A stretch of 64,000 nucleotides of DNA from positions 1-64,000 of the forward strand of contig JAQBOV010000029.1 in assembly GCA_028287895.1 (NCBI GenBank), given 5' to 3'. The stretch is from Mucilaginibacter sp. Its GTDB lineage: Bacteria > Bacteroidota > Bacteroidia > Sphingobacteriales > Sphingobacteriaceae. The notes below the pieces were generated by a model. That model was not told the DNA's origin. It saw only the letters and a list, made by a program, of their open reading frames with translations, and searched no databases. This document shows, piece after piece, positions 29,264 through 39,177 of this stretch; positions within the stretch are counted from its first letter, which is position 1; each line of letters starts with the position of its first letter. The position numbers and the translations under genes are program-made.

Positions 29264-30352
29264 TCACGGCTTTACTTTTACAGCTATTCCTTCCTTTAAT
29301 TCTTCGTTGGCCTGTGCTACTACCTTGTCCCCGGCTTTTAAGTCTCCTGCGATCTCCGTTTTATCTTTATTGGTGAACCCGGTCTTCACATCTACCCATT
29401 TGGTTTTTCCGTTCTCCACCCTGATCACAAACTTGCATTCCTGTGTGGTTACTACGGCTTTGAAAGGAACCATGAAGCCGTCTTTGGAACGACTTACAGG
29501 CAGTACGATCTGGGCAAACATGCCCGGCTTGAGCAAACCATTTGCATTTGGGAACCGAAACTCCCATGTTTCACTGCGGGTTTGCGGATCAATAGCATCC
29601 GATTTCCGGGCCAGCTTAGCTTTGAAAACTTGTCCTGGATTTGCAGAAACCGTAAAAGACGCCTCGTTATCTTTTAGTTTGGCGGCGTTAAAAGCCTCCG
29701 GTACAGCTACATCAACTCTTAGGGATGAGTTATCCTCAATACTGAATAACATGGTTTTTCCGCTATTATCTACAAAATCACCCTTAAACACATTTCTTGC
29801 CGTTACCACGCCGTTAAACGGTGCATGGATAACCAGGTAGTCTTCAATGGCTTTCGCTGCTTGCGTTGCTGAACGCGAAGCCTGGTAAGCTGCGCTGTCG
29901 GTTTTCATTTGGTTGCGGGCAATATCCAGTTCATTATCCGCTACCGCCCCCGGCGTCCCGGCCGCTTTTAATAGTCGCAAATAGGTTGTCCGGCTGGTTT
30001 CATACTTGGCCTTTGCTCCCTGGCTGCTGCTTTGGCTCTGCGCCTGTGTGGCATTTAATTCAGGGGCATCAAGGATGCACAAAATTTGTCCTTTTTTAAC
30101 TTTTGAACCGATATCAACGTTCACCTCCCGGATATATCCGGGTGTACGTGCAAAAATATTAGCCCGGTCAAAAGGGATAATTTCTCCTGTCAGGCTGAGT
30201 TTATTTGAAACGGGTTCCAGTTTCAACGTGAGCAGTTTGACCGCAGGGTTTTCCGGCACACCCTGGAGGGCTGCCTTGTCCTGCTGGTTTCCGCCGCAGC
30301 CTGACAGCAGCAGAACCGTAACGATGGATAAATAAGTGTTTATAGATTTCAT
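29264..30352 (-). CDS. RND efflux periplasmic adaptor (MFP) lipoprotein
   Basis: Lipobox LLSGCGG; YIREVNVDIGSKVKKGQILCILDAPEL; DYLVIHAPFNGVVTARNVFKGDFV. Confidence 0.93.
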   Translation of the reverse strand: MKSINTYLSIVTVLLLSGCGGNQQDKAALQGVPENPAVKLLTLKLEPVSNKLSLTGEIIPFDRANIFARTPGYIREVNVDIGSKVKKGQILCILDAPELNATQAQSQSSSQGAKAKYETSRTTYLRLLKAAGTPGAVADNELDIARNQMKTDSAAYQASRSATQAAKAIEDYLVIHAPFNGVVTARNVFKGDFVDNSGKTMLFSIEDNSSLRVDVAVPEAFNAAKLKDNEASFTVSANPGQVFKAKLARKSDAIDPQTRSETWEFRFPNANGLLKPGMFAQIVLPVSRSKDGFMVPFKAVVTTQECKFVIRVENGKTKWVDVKTGFTNKDKTEIAGDLKAGDKVVAQANEELKEGIAVKVKP

Positions 30353-33300
30353 GATTGACTTTCGGTTAGATTATGATATTTGCTCTGCGGATCATCCGGG
30401 TCTAAGGAAATTACGGGCACTGGACGGTTTCCGATAGCCGACTGATAGATTAATGGTAATAAGACCAGACTGGAAAACATCGAGAATAACAATCCGCCGA
30501 TTACAGCTGTACCTAACGGAGAAGTCTGGTCACCGCCTTCACCCACACCTAAAGCCATCGGCATCATGCCTGCCATCATGGCAAAACTGGTCATCATGAT
30601 CGGCCTTATCCTGTCCTTAATCCCTCTTAAATAAGGTTCCTTGATTTTTTCCTTTCGGTATTTCTCCGCTTGGGTAACAAACAGGATGGCATTTGCCACT
30701 GCTACGCCAATGGCCATGATGCAACCCATATATGACTGTATGTTGAGCGTTTTTCCCCAAATCCAAAGCAGTAGGAAACTGCCCGCTACAATTCCGGGGA
30801 TAATCGATACAACGACCAATGACAGCCTGAAAGATTGAAAGTTTACCGCAAGCATCAAAAAGATGACGACAATGGCCAGTAAGATGCCCTGCTGTAATTC
30901 CTGAAAAGTTTGACCAAACACCTCAGCTTGTCCTTGTTGCTGTATCTTCAGACCTTCAGGCAGTTTGCCCATCCCGGCGATGATTTTATCAATATCATTT
31001 ATTGCCGTACCAAACGCTTTGTTCTGTAAGTTAGCCGTAATGGTGATAAACCGTTTTTGGTTTAAGCGATCATATTCGCCTTCTACATTTCCCATTTTCC
31101 AGGTCGCTACGTCGCGCATATAAACTTGTCTGCCATTATTGGAACTCAACAAAATATTATCGACCTGTCCTGGATCATTCATGATGAATTCCGGTACCTG
31201 CACCTGTACCTGGTATGCCGTTCCCGCAGATTTATCCACCCAGTAATTCGGCTGTGTAAAGCGGCTGGACGAAGTAGCGGCAGCCAAGGATTTACCGGCC
31301 TCCTCTACGGTTAATCCCAGCTGGCCAAGCTTCACCCGGTCAAACTCGATCCTCATTGCAGGATAACCTTGCGGGGCGCCGTAAGTTACATCACGGAGAT
31401 AAGGAAGGGTTTTGAGGCGTTCAACGATCTTTTTGCCGAACGACCTGTCCTGCTGCAAGCTTTTACCTAGCACCTGTATCTGTATTGGTGTGCCAGTACC
31501 CTGGCTCATCACCTGGTCCACAAGATCTGCCGGTTCAAAAGAAAGGTGCACATTTGGCATTTCTTTAAGGGCGGTCTTGCGGATCGCCTCCTTAAAATCA
31601 TCCAGGTGTATGCCTGCGCCTTTGATAAATTTAACTTTCATTACCGATTCTTCAGGTCCGCTTGTCCACAAATGGATGGCGTTAACGGGGTAGCTGGACG
31701 GCAACAAGCCGACATATGCAGAAGATATAGCAATTTTATTACCCGCCGAAAGGCTGTCAATGAGGTGCAAGAGCTGTTTGGTTTTTGCTTCAGTGCGCTC
31801 GATTCGGCTTCCTTCCGGCAGCCTTAACCTAACCTGGAACTGCCCGGCATCCACTTTTGGAAATAGCTCTTTACCAATGGTAAAAAACAAGAGCCCCGCC
31901 AAAACGATAGATAGAACGAGATAAACTGGAATGAAAACATTCCTGATAGGCGAAAGACGGTGGATCAGCCTCTCGTGCCTTTGTTTAAAACGGGCCATCC
32001 GCTTGCCTTCTTTTGCCCTTGCTGCCAGGTGATCCTTAAAAAGCCAGTTGGCGATTACCGGTACAAAAGACTGCGACAACAAAAAGGAAGCGATCATGGC
32101 AAAACCGACCGATAAGGAAAGCGGCAAAAACATGGCTTTAGGGATTCCCGACATAAAGAAAGCGGGAAAAAAAACGGCGAGGATGCAAAGCAGGATCAAT
32201 AGCTTTGGCAAGGCAATTTCTTTACAGGCCTCCAGGATCGCCCGGCCTTTCTGCTCTCCTTTTTCTTGGTGGTGATGAATATTTTCTATCGTCACCGTAG
32301 CCTCGTCAACCAGGATACCGATGGCAAGGGCCAGTCCGCCCAAGGTCATGATATTGATCGTTTGACCGAACAATTTCAGGCAGATCGCTGCTGAAAGCAA
32401 AGCCAGAGGGATGGTCAAAACAACGATGAGGGAGCCGCGCCAGTCACGCAGGAAAATCAATACCATCAAGCCGGTCAGCAAAGCGCCTAAAATACCCTCC
32501 GTCATTAGGCTTTTCAGCGAATTGATCACATAACCAGACTGGTCAAATTCATAGCTGACTCTAATATCAGCCGGGATAGCGGCCTGCATATCCGGTAAGG
32601 CGGCTTTCACCCTTTGCACCACATCCCAGGTAGAAGCATCGGCCCTTTTAGTTACCGGAATATAGACTGACCGTTTGCCATTGATTAATGCATAGCCGGC
32701 GGTTACATCCCCTCCATTGTCAATTTGCGCCAGGTCGTGTACATAAACTGCAGGTCCGCTGCCTGTTTTTAACTGAATGCTCCCCAGGTCCTGGATATTA
32801 TCAACTACTGCATTTTGAGGAACGATCAGCATTTGATCGCCTACACGGAGGTTACCAGCAGGTATGATCGTGTTTCCTTTGGCAATCGCTGTTACCAGTT
32901 CATCTGGACTAATTCCGTAACTCCGCATTTTATTAGGATCCGCTTTGATCAGAACGGACCGTTGGTTGCCGCCGAAAGGCGGTGGTGCTGAAACACCCGG
33001 AAGCGTAGAGAACATAGGCCTTACCTTAAATAGCGCCAGGTCTGACACTTCGGCCAGGGATCGAGTGGGGCTGCTGAAAACCAGCTGACCGACGGCGACA
33101 CTTCCTCCATCAAAACGCGTAACAAATGGCGAAACTGTTCCTGGCGGCATAAAAGCCCGGGCCCTGTTCACCATTGAAACCACCTCAGCGGTGGCCTGGC
33201 CCATATCCGTACCTTCGTAAAAGTTCAGTTTCAATAAAGTGACCCCTTGTATGGTTTTACTTTCTACAGATTTGATACCTGTAACATACAGGAAGTGATA

Positions 33301-33513
33301 CTCATAATAAGAAGTAACAAAGCCCTCGATCTGTTCGGCAGATAAGCCGCCGTATGTTTGCGCCACATAAATGGTAGGTGTACCCAGCTTTGGAAAAATG
33401 TCCACCGGCATGGTACGTATCGATACGATGGCAAAGAAAATGATGGCGATTACTGCAACAATAATGGTGATGGGCTTTCTTAAAGAGGCGTATATAAATT
33501 GAATAATGTTCAT
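30349..33513 (-). CDS. RND efflux permease
   Basis: MNIIQFIYASLRKPITIIVAV...PVDIFPKLGTPTIYVAQTYGG; GGLALAIGILVDEATVTIENI. Confidence 0.95.
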   Translation of the reverse strand: MNIIQFIYASLRKPITIIVAVIAIIFFAIVSIRTMPVDIFPKLGTPTIYVAQTYGGLSAEQIEGFVTSYYEYHFLYVTGIKSVESKTIQGVTLLKLNFYEGTDMGQATAEVVSMVNRARAFMPPGTVSPFVTRFDGGSVAVGQLVFSSPTRSLAEVSDLALFKVRPMFSTLPGVSAPPPFGGNQRSVLIKADPNKMRSYGISPDELVTAIAKGNTIIPAGNLRVGDQMLIVPQNAVVDNIQDLGSIQLKTGSGPAVYVHDLAQIDNGGDVTAGYALINGKRSVYIPVTKRADASTWDVVQRVKAALPDMQAAIPADIRVSYEFDQSGYVINSLKSLMTEGILGALLTGLMVLIFLRDWRGSLIVVLTIPLALLSAAICLKLFGQTINIMTLGGLALAIGILVDEATVTIENIHHHQEKGEQKGRAILEACKEIALPKLLILLCILAVFFPAFFMSGIPKAMFLPLSLSVGFAMIASFLLSQSFVPVIANWLFKDHLAARAKEGKRMARFKQRHERLIHRLSPIRNVFIPVYLVLSIVLAGLLFFTIGKELFPKVDAGQFQVRLRLPEGSRIERTEAKTKQLLHLIDSLSAGNKIAISSAYVGLLPSSYPVNAIHLWTSGPEESVMKVKFIKGAGIHLDDFKEAIRKTALKEMPNVHLSFEPADLVDQVMSQGTGTPIQIQVLGKSLQQDRSFGKKIVERLKTLPYLRDVTYGAPQGYPAMRIEFDRVKLGQLGLTVEEAGKSLAAATSSSRFTQPNYWVDKSAGTAYQVQVQVPEFIMNDPGQVDNILLSSNNGRQVYMRDVATWKMGNVEGEYDRLNQKRFITITANLQNKAFGTAINDIDKIIAGMGKLPEGLKIQQQGQAEVFGQTFQELQQGILLAIVVIFLMLAVNFQSFRLSLVVVSIIPGIVAGSFLLLWIWGKTLNIQSYMGCIMAIGVAVANAILFVTQAEKYRKEKIKEPYLRGIKDRIRPIMMTSFAMMAGMMPMALGVGEGGDQTSPLGTAVIGGLLFSMFSSLVLLPLIYQSAIGNRPVPVISLDPDDPQSKYHNLTESQS

Positions 33514-34907
33514 TTGCCGTATTGATTTAAAAACAGGTCCAGGTTTCCGTAATAAGCGGCTTTATTTAACAATGATCTCCAGGCGTTGTAATAAGCGGCC
33601 CTGGCATCGGCTTCTGACCGGAACACCAACTGCTGCGACTGGATCACGTCATAATAATTGATCAGGCCGGACTTATAACGGGATTCAATGGCGTTGTAGG
33701 AATATAAAGCTGACTTAAACTGTTGCGGTGCAAGCCGTGCGGCCTGTAAAGCCTTTTGAAAAGCTGATTCCGCAATCTCCTTTTGGGCACTCAAATGTAA
33801 TTCAGTCTGTGATAGCTCTTCCCGGCTTGCCGCAGTGACCAGTTCCTGCTGTTTCCATAAAGGCTTTTGCCGGAACACTTCAAGGATAGGAAAAGATACC
33901 TGGGCTCCAACGCCGTAGTTATACCGCTCAAAGTGCCACCCGTCACTTGAGCTAACAGAGCCATCTGCACCGATACCCGAACCCCTGCCGTAACCGGTGC
34001 TCCAAAACGTTAGCCGTGGCATTATGCTTTTCTTAAGGGATTTTAACGCCAGTTCATTTGCTGTCACATTAGCTTTGCCCAATTGTACCTCGGGGTGATC
34101 CTTCAGGGAGGTGTCCGCTATAGTTAATATGGGAAGATTTTTAAAAAGCGAGGAATCTGCCAGCAAACTTGCCGGAAGATGACCGCCAACGAGTTCTTTG
34201 AGTACAATAAGGGTCGAATCTCTTTGCCTTTCGAAGCCGATCATCTGTATTTGCGCCCTGGTATATTCCGAGCTAAAGGATGAAGAGTCCGTTCCCGGCC
34301 TTAATCCGCTGGCCACCAGACTTTGTGCCTGTTTAAGGTTAAACGCCGACCGGTCGACGTCGGACCGGTAAACTTTGATCAGGTCATCAATAAGCGCATA
34401 ATTTAACCAGGCATTGATCACGGATACCTGTTGCTGAAATAAGGTTAATTCCTCGTCTGCGTTTCCATACTGTAACCTGCCTTTGGCTAACTCAATCTCT
34501 GAATTACGCTGTCCGAAAGTCACCGGCTCCCATTGCAGGCTGAGGGCAGCAGCGCTGCCGGGAACGCCGCTATAATCGTTGCTTTTGCTGGGCGGGCCGC
34601 TGATCGGTATAATGTACTGCGGATAGATCATGCCGGTGATATTGTTAGCAGTGGCATAGCCCGCCTGGTAGGAAGCATTGAGCGAAGGGATTAATCCGTT
34701 CTGTTTATATTTCACCGCGTATTGCAATGCCTGAGTTTGCCGTTTTTTGGTTTTGATCAGCGGGTAGTTCAATTCTGCGGTTTTGAGCAGAGCGTCAAGA
34801 TAGCACTTACTTTGTTGCGAAATGGCTTGTTTGGGAAGTAAAAAAAACAGGAATATCACTGCCAGCAGGATGATGTTCCTGAAGGCGGGTAAAATAGAAT
34901 GTTTCAT
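33510..34907 (-). CDS. TolC family outer membrane efflux protein
   Basis: Adjacent to RND genes; TolC-like helical repeats (ESRYKSGLINYYDVIQSQQLVFRSEADARAAYYNAWRSLLNKAAYYG). Confidence 0.92.
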   Translation of the reverse strand: MKHSILPAFRNIILLAVIFLFFLLPKQAISQQSKCYLDALLKTAELNYPLIKTKKRQTQALQYAVKYKQNGLIPSLNASYQAGYATANNITGMIYPQYIIPISGPPSKSNDYSGVPGSAAALSLQWEPVTFGQRNSEIELAKGRLQYGNADEELTLFQQQVSVINAWLNYALIDDLIKVYRSDVDRSAFNLKQAQSLVASGLRPGTDSSSFSSEYTRAQIQMIGFERQRDSTLIVLKELVGGHLPASLLADSSLFKNLPILTIADTSLKDHPEVQLGKANVTANELALKSLKKSIMPRLTFWSTGYGRGSGIGADGSVSSSDGWHFERYNYGVGAQVSFPILEVFRQKPLWKQQELVTAASREELSQTELHLSAQKEIAESAFQKALQAARLAPQQFKSALYSYNAIESRYKSGLINYYDVIQSQQLVFRSEADARAAYYNAWRSLLNKAAYYGNLDLFLNQYGK

Positions 34908-34965
34908 AGCTGGATGCGCAGTGTATTAATTAAGCACAATGCTATAAAAGTTTTCAGCCGTAAAA

Positions 34966-35000
34966 TAGAACAGATTTTACTAAGTAGAACAGATTTTACT
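34966..35000. repeat. Direct repeat TAGAACAGATTTTACT x2, 19-bp period; candidate operator
   Basis: Exact 16-nt copies at 34966-34981 and 34985-35000, upstream of the TolC/RND operon start at 34907. Confidence 0.7.
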
Positions 35001-35835
35001 TTTGGGAATGCTTCTTTCTGTATTCAGAAGCCTTCATACCCATTTGCTTTTTAAAAATACGGTTAAAATGGCTCTGATCGGAAAACCCCGTCAGGTAGGC
35101 AATCTCCGTTAAGGGATAATTGGTGGTCCCCATAAGGTGAATAGCTTTCTCGATCCTCATTTTGCGGATGTAATCACCAAAAGATAAATTCTCAAAGTAT
35201 TTGGAAAATTCGCGTGATAAGTAAGCCGGGTTAATCTCCAGTTCTTCTGATGCCTGCTGCAGGCTCAGGCTCATATTGGTATCCAACTGGTCCTGGATCA
35301 TTTCTTTAAGTTCCCTGGTCCATTCGGGAGCTTTCCTCGAACTGCCCTGTTTCAGATATTTATGATATACTTCCAGTAAAAGCTGTTCAACTGGCGCCTG
35401 CGTGTGTTTCTGGTGATGCATGTATTTCGCCCAGGTATACAGGCCATCATATACTTTCATTCCTAATTCCAATAATTCGTGGTCATCTTTGATGTTTTGG
35501 GACAGGCCCAAAAATATGGCAGACAAACCTGAAGCCTGGGGCGCAAAATCATGCCGGTCAGTATCTGCTCCGCGAATAATAGCAGCCATCCTGTCCAATG
35601 CCGCATCTTTAAGATGGTGTTTTTTCAAAAAATAGTCAAAAGTGCAATGATCTTCATAATGGGTATATTCCACTCCCGGAAGATCAAACGGGACTGCATT
35701 CAATTCTTCCGCCGTTGCTATTACCCGGTCAAAGGGAACATAGATAATTTCAGCTTCATTATCAATAAACCGTTTGATCAGCCAGGGACAGGCGATCCGG
35801 TCAATTTTGGGGTGTTCCCGCGTGATCCATTTCAT
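34996..35835 (-). CDS. Fusion protein: chromate-resistance (ChrB C-terminal-like) domain + AraC HTH
   Basis: N-part KWITREHPKIDRIACPWLIKRFIDNEAEIIYVP...EYTHYEDHCTFDYFLKKH...IIRGADTDR; C-part AraC HTH IEKAIHLMGTTNYPLTEIAYLTGFSDQSHFNRIFKKQMGMKASEYRKK. Start trimmed to MKWITREH. Confidence 0.9.
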   Translation of the reverse strand: MKWITREHPKIDRIACPWLIKRFIDNEAEIIYVPFDRVIATAEELNAVPFDLPGVEYTHYEDHCTFDYFLKKHHLKDAALDRMAAIIRGADTDRHDFAPQASGLSAIFLGLSQNIKDDHELLELGMKVYDGLYTWAKYMHHQKHTQAPVEQLLLEVYHKYLKQGSSRKAPEWTRELKEMIQDQLDTNMSLSLQQASEELEINPAYLSREFSKYFENLSFGDYIRKMRIEKAIHLMGTTNYPLTEIAYLTGFSDQSHFNRIFKKQMGMKASEYRKKHSQK

Positions 35836-35860
35836 GCTGATCTGCTGAGCGAAGCCAAAT

Positions 35861-36913
35861 TCAGAGCCTTTTAAATTTAATTTTGTTGTCTTGCTCCCAC
35901 ACACAAAGCACTTTATTATCTGATAATAATATAGATTTTAAAAAGCCGCCATTACCTATGACGATCTCATTTTTATTTTTGAGCTTCACCATTTTAACCG
36001 TATCATTATTCTGAAACGTCAGTATTGGATTATCACCGGCTCCTGAAATGCTGCAATTTCTTCCTTTTCCAATATACCGTTCAGGCTGACCGGGCTGACA
36101 AAAATAGATCATTCCTTTTCGCTGCCAGGCGGTACTGACCGTCCTTGAAGCATCAATAGTAATTCCGCCGCCATCCATCGGGCACCCGCTAAGTTTCCAG
36201 GTATCGGCCCCTAATTTCTGGGCAGAACTAAATGATTTACCCCCATCCAAGGATTTTGTCAGATAAAGATCCCTTGAACCATTTAACCAGTTCCTGAACA
36301 TGATGGCAACTTCTGAACCCTGAACAGCAATATTGGGTTTGCAACATCCGCACACCAAATTATCAGCAGAGCGGTAAACCAGCCGGTTTTTTGACCAATT
36401 AACGGCTTTATCCCGCAGGCAAGAGAAATAAATATTATTGCCGCCACCTGCCCTGGTATCCAGCCAAACCGCATAAAAATCATCCTTTTTATCAGCTGCA
36501 ATGCCCATTAATCCTTCGGGCGCCGATCCTTTAAGGTCATTTACTACGCCCATGGTTTTCCATTTATTGGATGAATGGCTAAGCTGATACCAATGAATAT
36601 TACCCAACTCGTCCTGGGCAGTAATAACTGAATAATTGGCAGAACTCGCTAATTGGGGCCCCCGCGACATACCCAAATGCATTTTAGGCAATGTCGCAAC
36701 CAGTACGGGCTGTAAAAACGTAACTCCTTTATCATCGGATGTAGCACAAAATATTTTGTCCTTCTGTCCAAACACTACCCTAACAGTACCTTTACTATCT
36801 GTACAGATCTGTGGTTGTTGCCCTTCGGACAGCGTATCCGTTTTAATGTCCGACCAGGATGCCAAAGACAAAAAGATGATTCCGCATAAAATAATTAAAA
36901 GTGTTTTGTACAT
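35861..36913 (-). CDS. Secreted sialidase/BNR-like beta-propeller protein
   Basis: Signal peptide; repeated blade motifs (SDDKGVTF, SLDGGKSFSSAQ); CGCCKPNI. Confidence 0.7.
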   Translation of the reverse strand: MYKTLLIILCGIIFLSLASWSDIKTDTLSEGQQPQICTDSKGTVRVVFGQKDKIFCATSDDKGVTFLQPVLVATLPKMHLGMSRGPQLASSANYSVITAQDELGNIHWYQLSHSSNKWKTMGVVNDLKGSAPEGLMGIAADKKDDFYAVWLDTRAGGGNNIYFSCLRDKAVNWSKNRLVYRSADNLVCGCCKPNIAVQGSEVAIMFRNWLNGSRDLYLTKSLDGGKSFSSAQKLGADTWKLSGCPMDGGGITIDASRTVSTAWQRKGMIYFCQPGQPERYIGKGRNCSISGAGDNPILTFQNNDTVKMVKLKNKNEIVIGNGGFLKSILLSDNKVLCVWEQDNKIKFKRL

Positions 36914-37025
36914 TTTATTTATGGTTTATGATATTACAACCCAAATTAACAGCGGTTAAAATAAACAAATTACAAAATAAAACCGCATCACTCCAAGTTA
37001 GCTTATATTTATTGTCAATGCGGTT

Positions 37026-37607
37026 TTATAAAGGAAGCGTATCGTTTAATTCCGGCAGAGACAGGCTTACCAGTGGCATTACTTTGCTGTAAACTTTCTC
37101 CGTGCTTTGATAAGGGGATTCACAGGCTGTAGAAATAACCAGGTTTGGATTTTCCGGCTTTTCAAAAACCGAGCCGATACCTGTGAAATCTGATATTTGA
37201 TTTGCTTTCGCTTTTTTATATAAGCCTTTAACGTCCCGTTTAAAACAAACATCTAAAGGGCAATCAACAAAAACTTCGAAATAATCATTACCGATGATAC
37301 CCGATACCACGTTTCTGTGTTTTTGCAGCGGCGTTATAAAAGAGCAAATGGTTATCATATTGTTGTTTAACATGATCTTTGCTATTTCAGCCGCACGCCT
37401 CAGATTCTCCTGCCTGTCCGCCTGGCTGTATGAAAGGTCTTTATTAATGCCCTTTCGTAATTCATCACCATCTAAAGCAACAGCAGTAAAACCATCGTTT
37501 TCCAGTTTCTCTTTGAGCAGGTTTGATAGGGTAGTTTTACCGGCCCCGGATAATCCGAACAACCAAACAACAATTCCTTTTTGGTTAAGGAGCCTTTTCT
37601 GATCCAT
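37026..37607 (-). CDS. cysC: Adenylyl-sulfate kinase
   Basis: WLFGLSGAGKTTLSNLL P-loop; LDGDELRKGINKDLSYSQADRQENLRRAAEIAK; DFTGIGSVFEKPENPNLVI. Confidence 0.93.
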   Translation of the reverse strand: MDQKRLLNQKGIVVWLFGLSGAGKTTLSNLLKEKLENDGFTAVALDGDELRKGINKDLSYSQADRQENLRRAAEIAKIMLNNNMITICSFITPLQKHRNVVSGIIGNDYFEVFVDCPLDVCFKRDVKGLYKKAKANQISDFTGIGSVFEKPENPNLVISTACESPYQSTEKVYSKVMPLVSLSLPELNDTLPL

Positions 37608-37798
37608 AAATATCCGTATATTTTAATATAGACGTTTTATTATAGGCTAACGGTTGCCTCGAAAGTATTTTAATTATGCATACGCTGATTTCGGGCCCCG
37701 GCAGGCAGGTTTGATCGGTACTATTATTTCCCGTTCAAATTATGATTTCAACAATAATTTAAGTACTTACCTTTACCCGATATCTAAACAAAAATATT

Positions 37799-38650
37799 AT
37801 GAAAGCATTTCTGGGAATGGGTCTTTTAGGCTCAAATTTTGTAAGGGCAATGATTGAAAAAGGTGCGCAGGTACAAGTTTGGAACCGGACGGCAGCTAAA
37901 GCCAAAGCGCTGGAAGCTTATGGTGCAAAAGCATTCGATGATGCAGCAGAAGCCGTAAAGGGGGCCGATACCATTCACCTTACCCTTAAGGATGATGATA
38001 CCGTCAATGAAGTACTTACTATGGCCAGTGCCGGATTTCGGCCCGGTGTGATCCTCATCGACCATACCACAACCTCAGCAAAAGGAGCCGCTGAAAGAAC
38101 AGCAGCATGGAAAGCCAGGGGATACACCTACCTCCACGCCCCGGTATTTATGGGCCCGCAAAATGCACTGGAGAGCACGGGCAATATGCTGGTATCGGGC
38201 GACCAGGATGTTATCAGAAAACTGGAGCCTGAATTATCAAAAATGACGGGAAAGCTGATCAATTTCGGCCCTGAGGAGGGCAAAGCTGCCGGAATGAAAC
38301 TGATTGGCAACCTTTTCCTTCTGACCCTTACAGCGGGCATTTCAGATACGCTTTCCTTAGCTAAAGCGTTGGGTATTTCCAAAGCGGATGTGTCAGCATT
38401 ATTTGATTCCTGGAACCCCGGGGCAATGATGCCCGCAAGGCTTAAAAGGATAACTGAAGGGAATTTCCAACAACCGTCATGGGAGCTAAGTATGGCACGA
38501 AAAGATGCCGGACTGATGATAGAAGCTGCCAAACATGGAGGTGCTAGATTGTCGGTTATTCCGGCAATAGCAACTGAAATGGATCGCTGGATAGAAAAAG
38601 GACACGGGAATGATGACTGGAGTGTAATAGCAAAAGACAGCATTTCTTAA
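37799..38650 (+). CDS. NAD(P)-dependent oxidoreductase, 3-hydroxyisobutyrate dehydrogenase family
   Basis: FLGMGLLGSNFVRAMIEKGAQVQVWNRT; LIDHTTTSAKGA; AAGMKLIGNL. Confidence 0.9.
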   Translation: MKAFLGMGLLGSNFVRAMIEKGAQVQVWNRTAAKAKALEAYGAKAFDDAAEAVKGADTIHLTLKDDDTVNEVLTMASAGFRPGVILIDHTTTSAKGAAERTAAWKARGYTYLHAPVFMGPQNALESTGNMLVSGDQDVIRKLEPELSKMTGKLINFGPEEGKAAGMKLIGNLFLLTLTAGISDTLSLAKALGISKADVSALFDSWNPGAMMPARLKRITEGNFQQPSWELSMARKDAGLMIEAAKHGGARLSVIPAIATEMDRWIEKGHGNDDWSVIAKDSIS

Positions 38651-38672
38651 AGCACAGGGCTTTAAGAAAAAG

Positions 38673-38706
38673 AAAAGACCCTTTCAAATTACTGAAAAGG
38701 GCCTTT
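38673..38706 (+). terminator. Probable intrinsic terminator
   Basis: AGACCCTTTCA-AATTAC-TGAAAAGGGCCTTT. Confidence 0.55.
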
Positions 38707-38746
38707 GGGGCACATATCGGCAGCACTAACAAAGACCTGGTTTACT

Positions 38747-39114
38747 TTAATTACCCTTCGGATAAATGCAGGAAGTTGATTCTTCCTTCATTTTTACAGC
38801 GCGCAGTTCTATCCTTGCCGTGTTGGTATAAAAAAACCCGGGGTTACTTTGGGCAATAGCAATGGCATCATCATCATTTGTCAGGACCTGATAATAGCGT
38901 CCTTGGCTTGGCTATAAGGGCCCTCATTCCAGTCGCCGGGACTGCCCGATATTATTTACCTTCCCTTATCAACGGCTGCGCGGCGATGAGGTTATTGTTT
39001 TTCTTCAGTTTTCAATATAAACCTCACGCGCCTTTAAAAACTGCTCGTGCAGCCCGGCCGAAAAGGCGGTTTTGCGGGCGCTTTCCTTGCAATAAGTAAC
39101 ATGAACGCTTGCAT
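38747..39114 (-). pseudogene. YCII/DGPF-domain protein, decayed by multiple frameshifts
   Basis: Across frames: MQAFMLLIARKAPAKPPF / SAGLHEQFLKAREVYIEN / KKNNNLIAAQPLIREGK / ISGSPGDWNEGPYSQAKDA / YYQVLTNDDDAIAIAQSNPGFFYTNTARIELRAVKMKEESTSCIYPKGN*. Confidence 0.8.
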
Positions 39115-39126
39115 TTTCAGGCTTAT

Positions 39127-39161
39127 AAATGGATACAAACATAATGTGTTTGTATCCATTT
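39127..39161. repeat. 15-bp perfect inverted repeat, 5-nt loop
   Basis: AAATGGATACAAACA-TAATG-TGTTTGTATCCATTT. Confidence 0.8.
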
Positions 39162-39177
39162 ACACCTGTCCCTGCGA

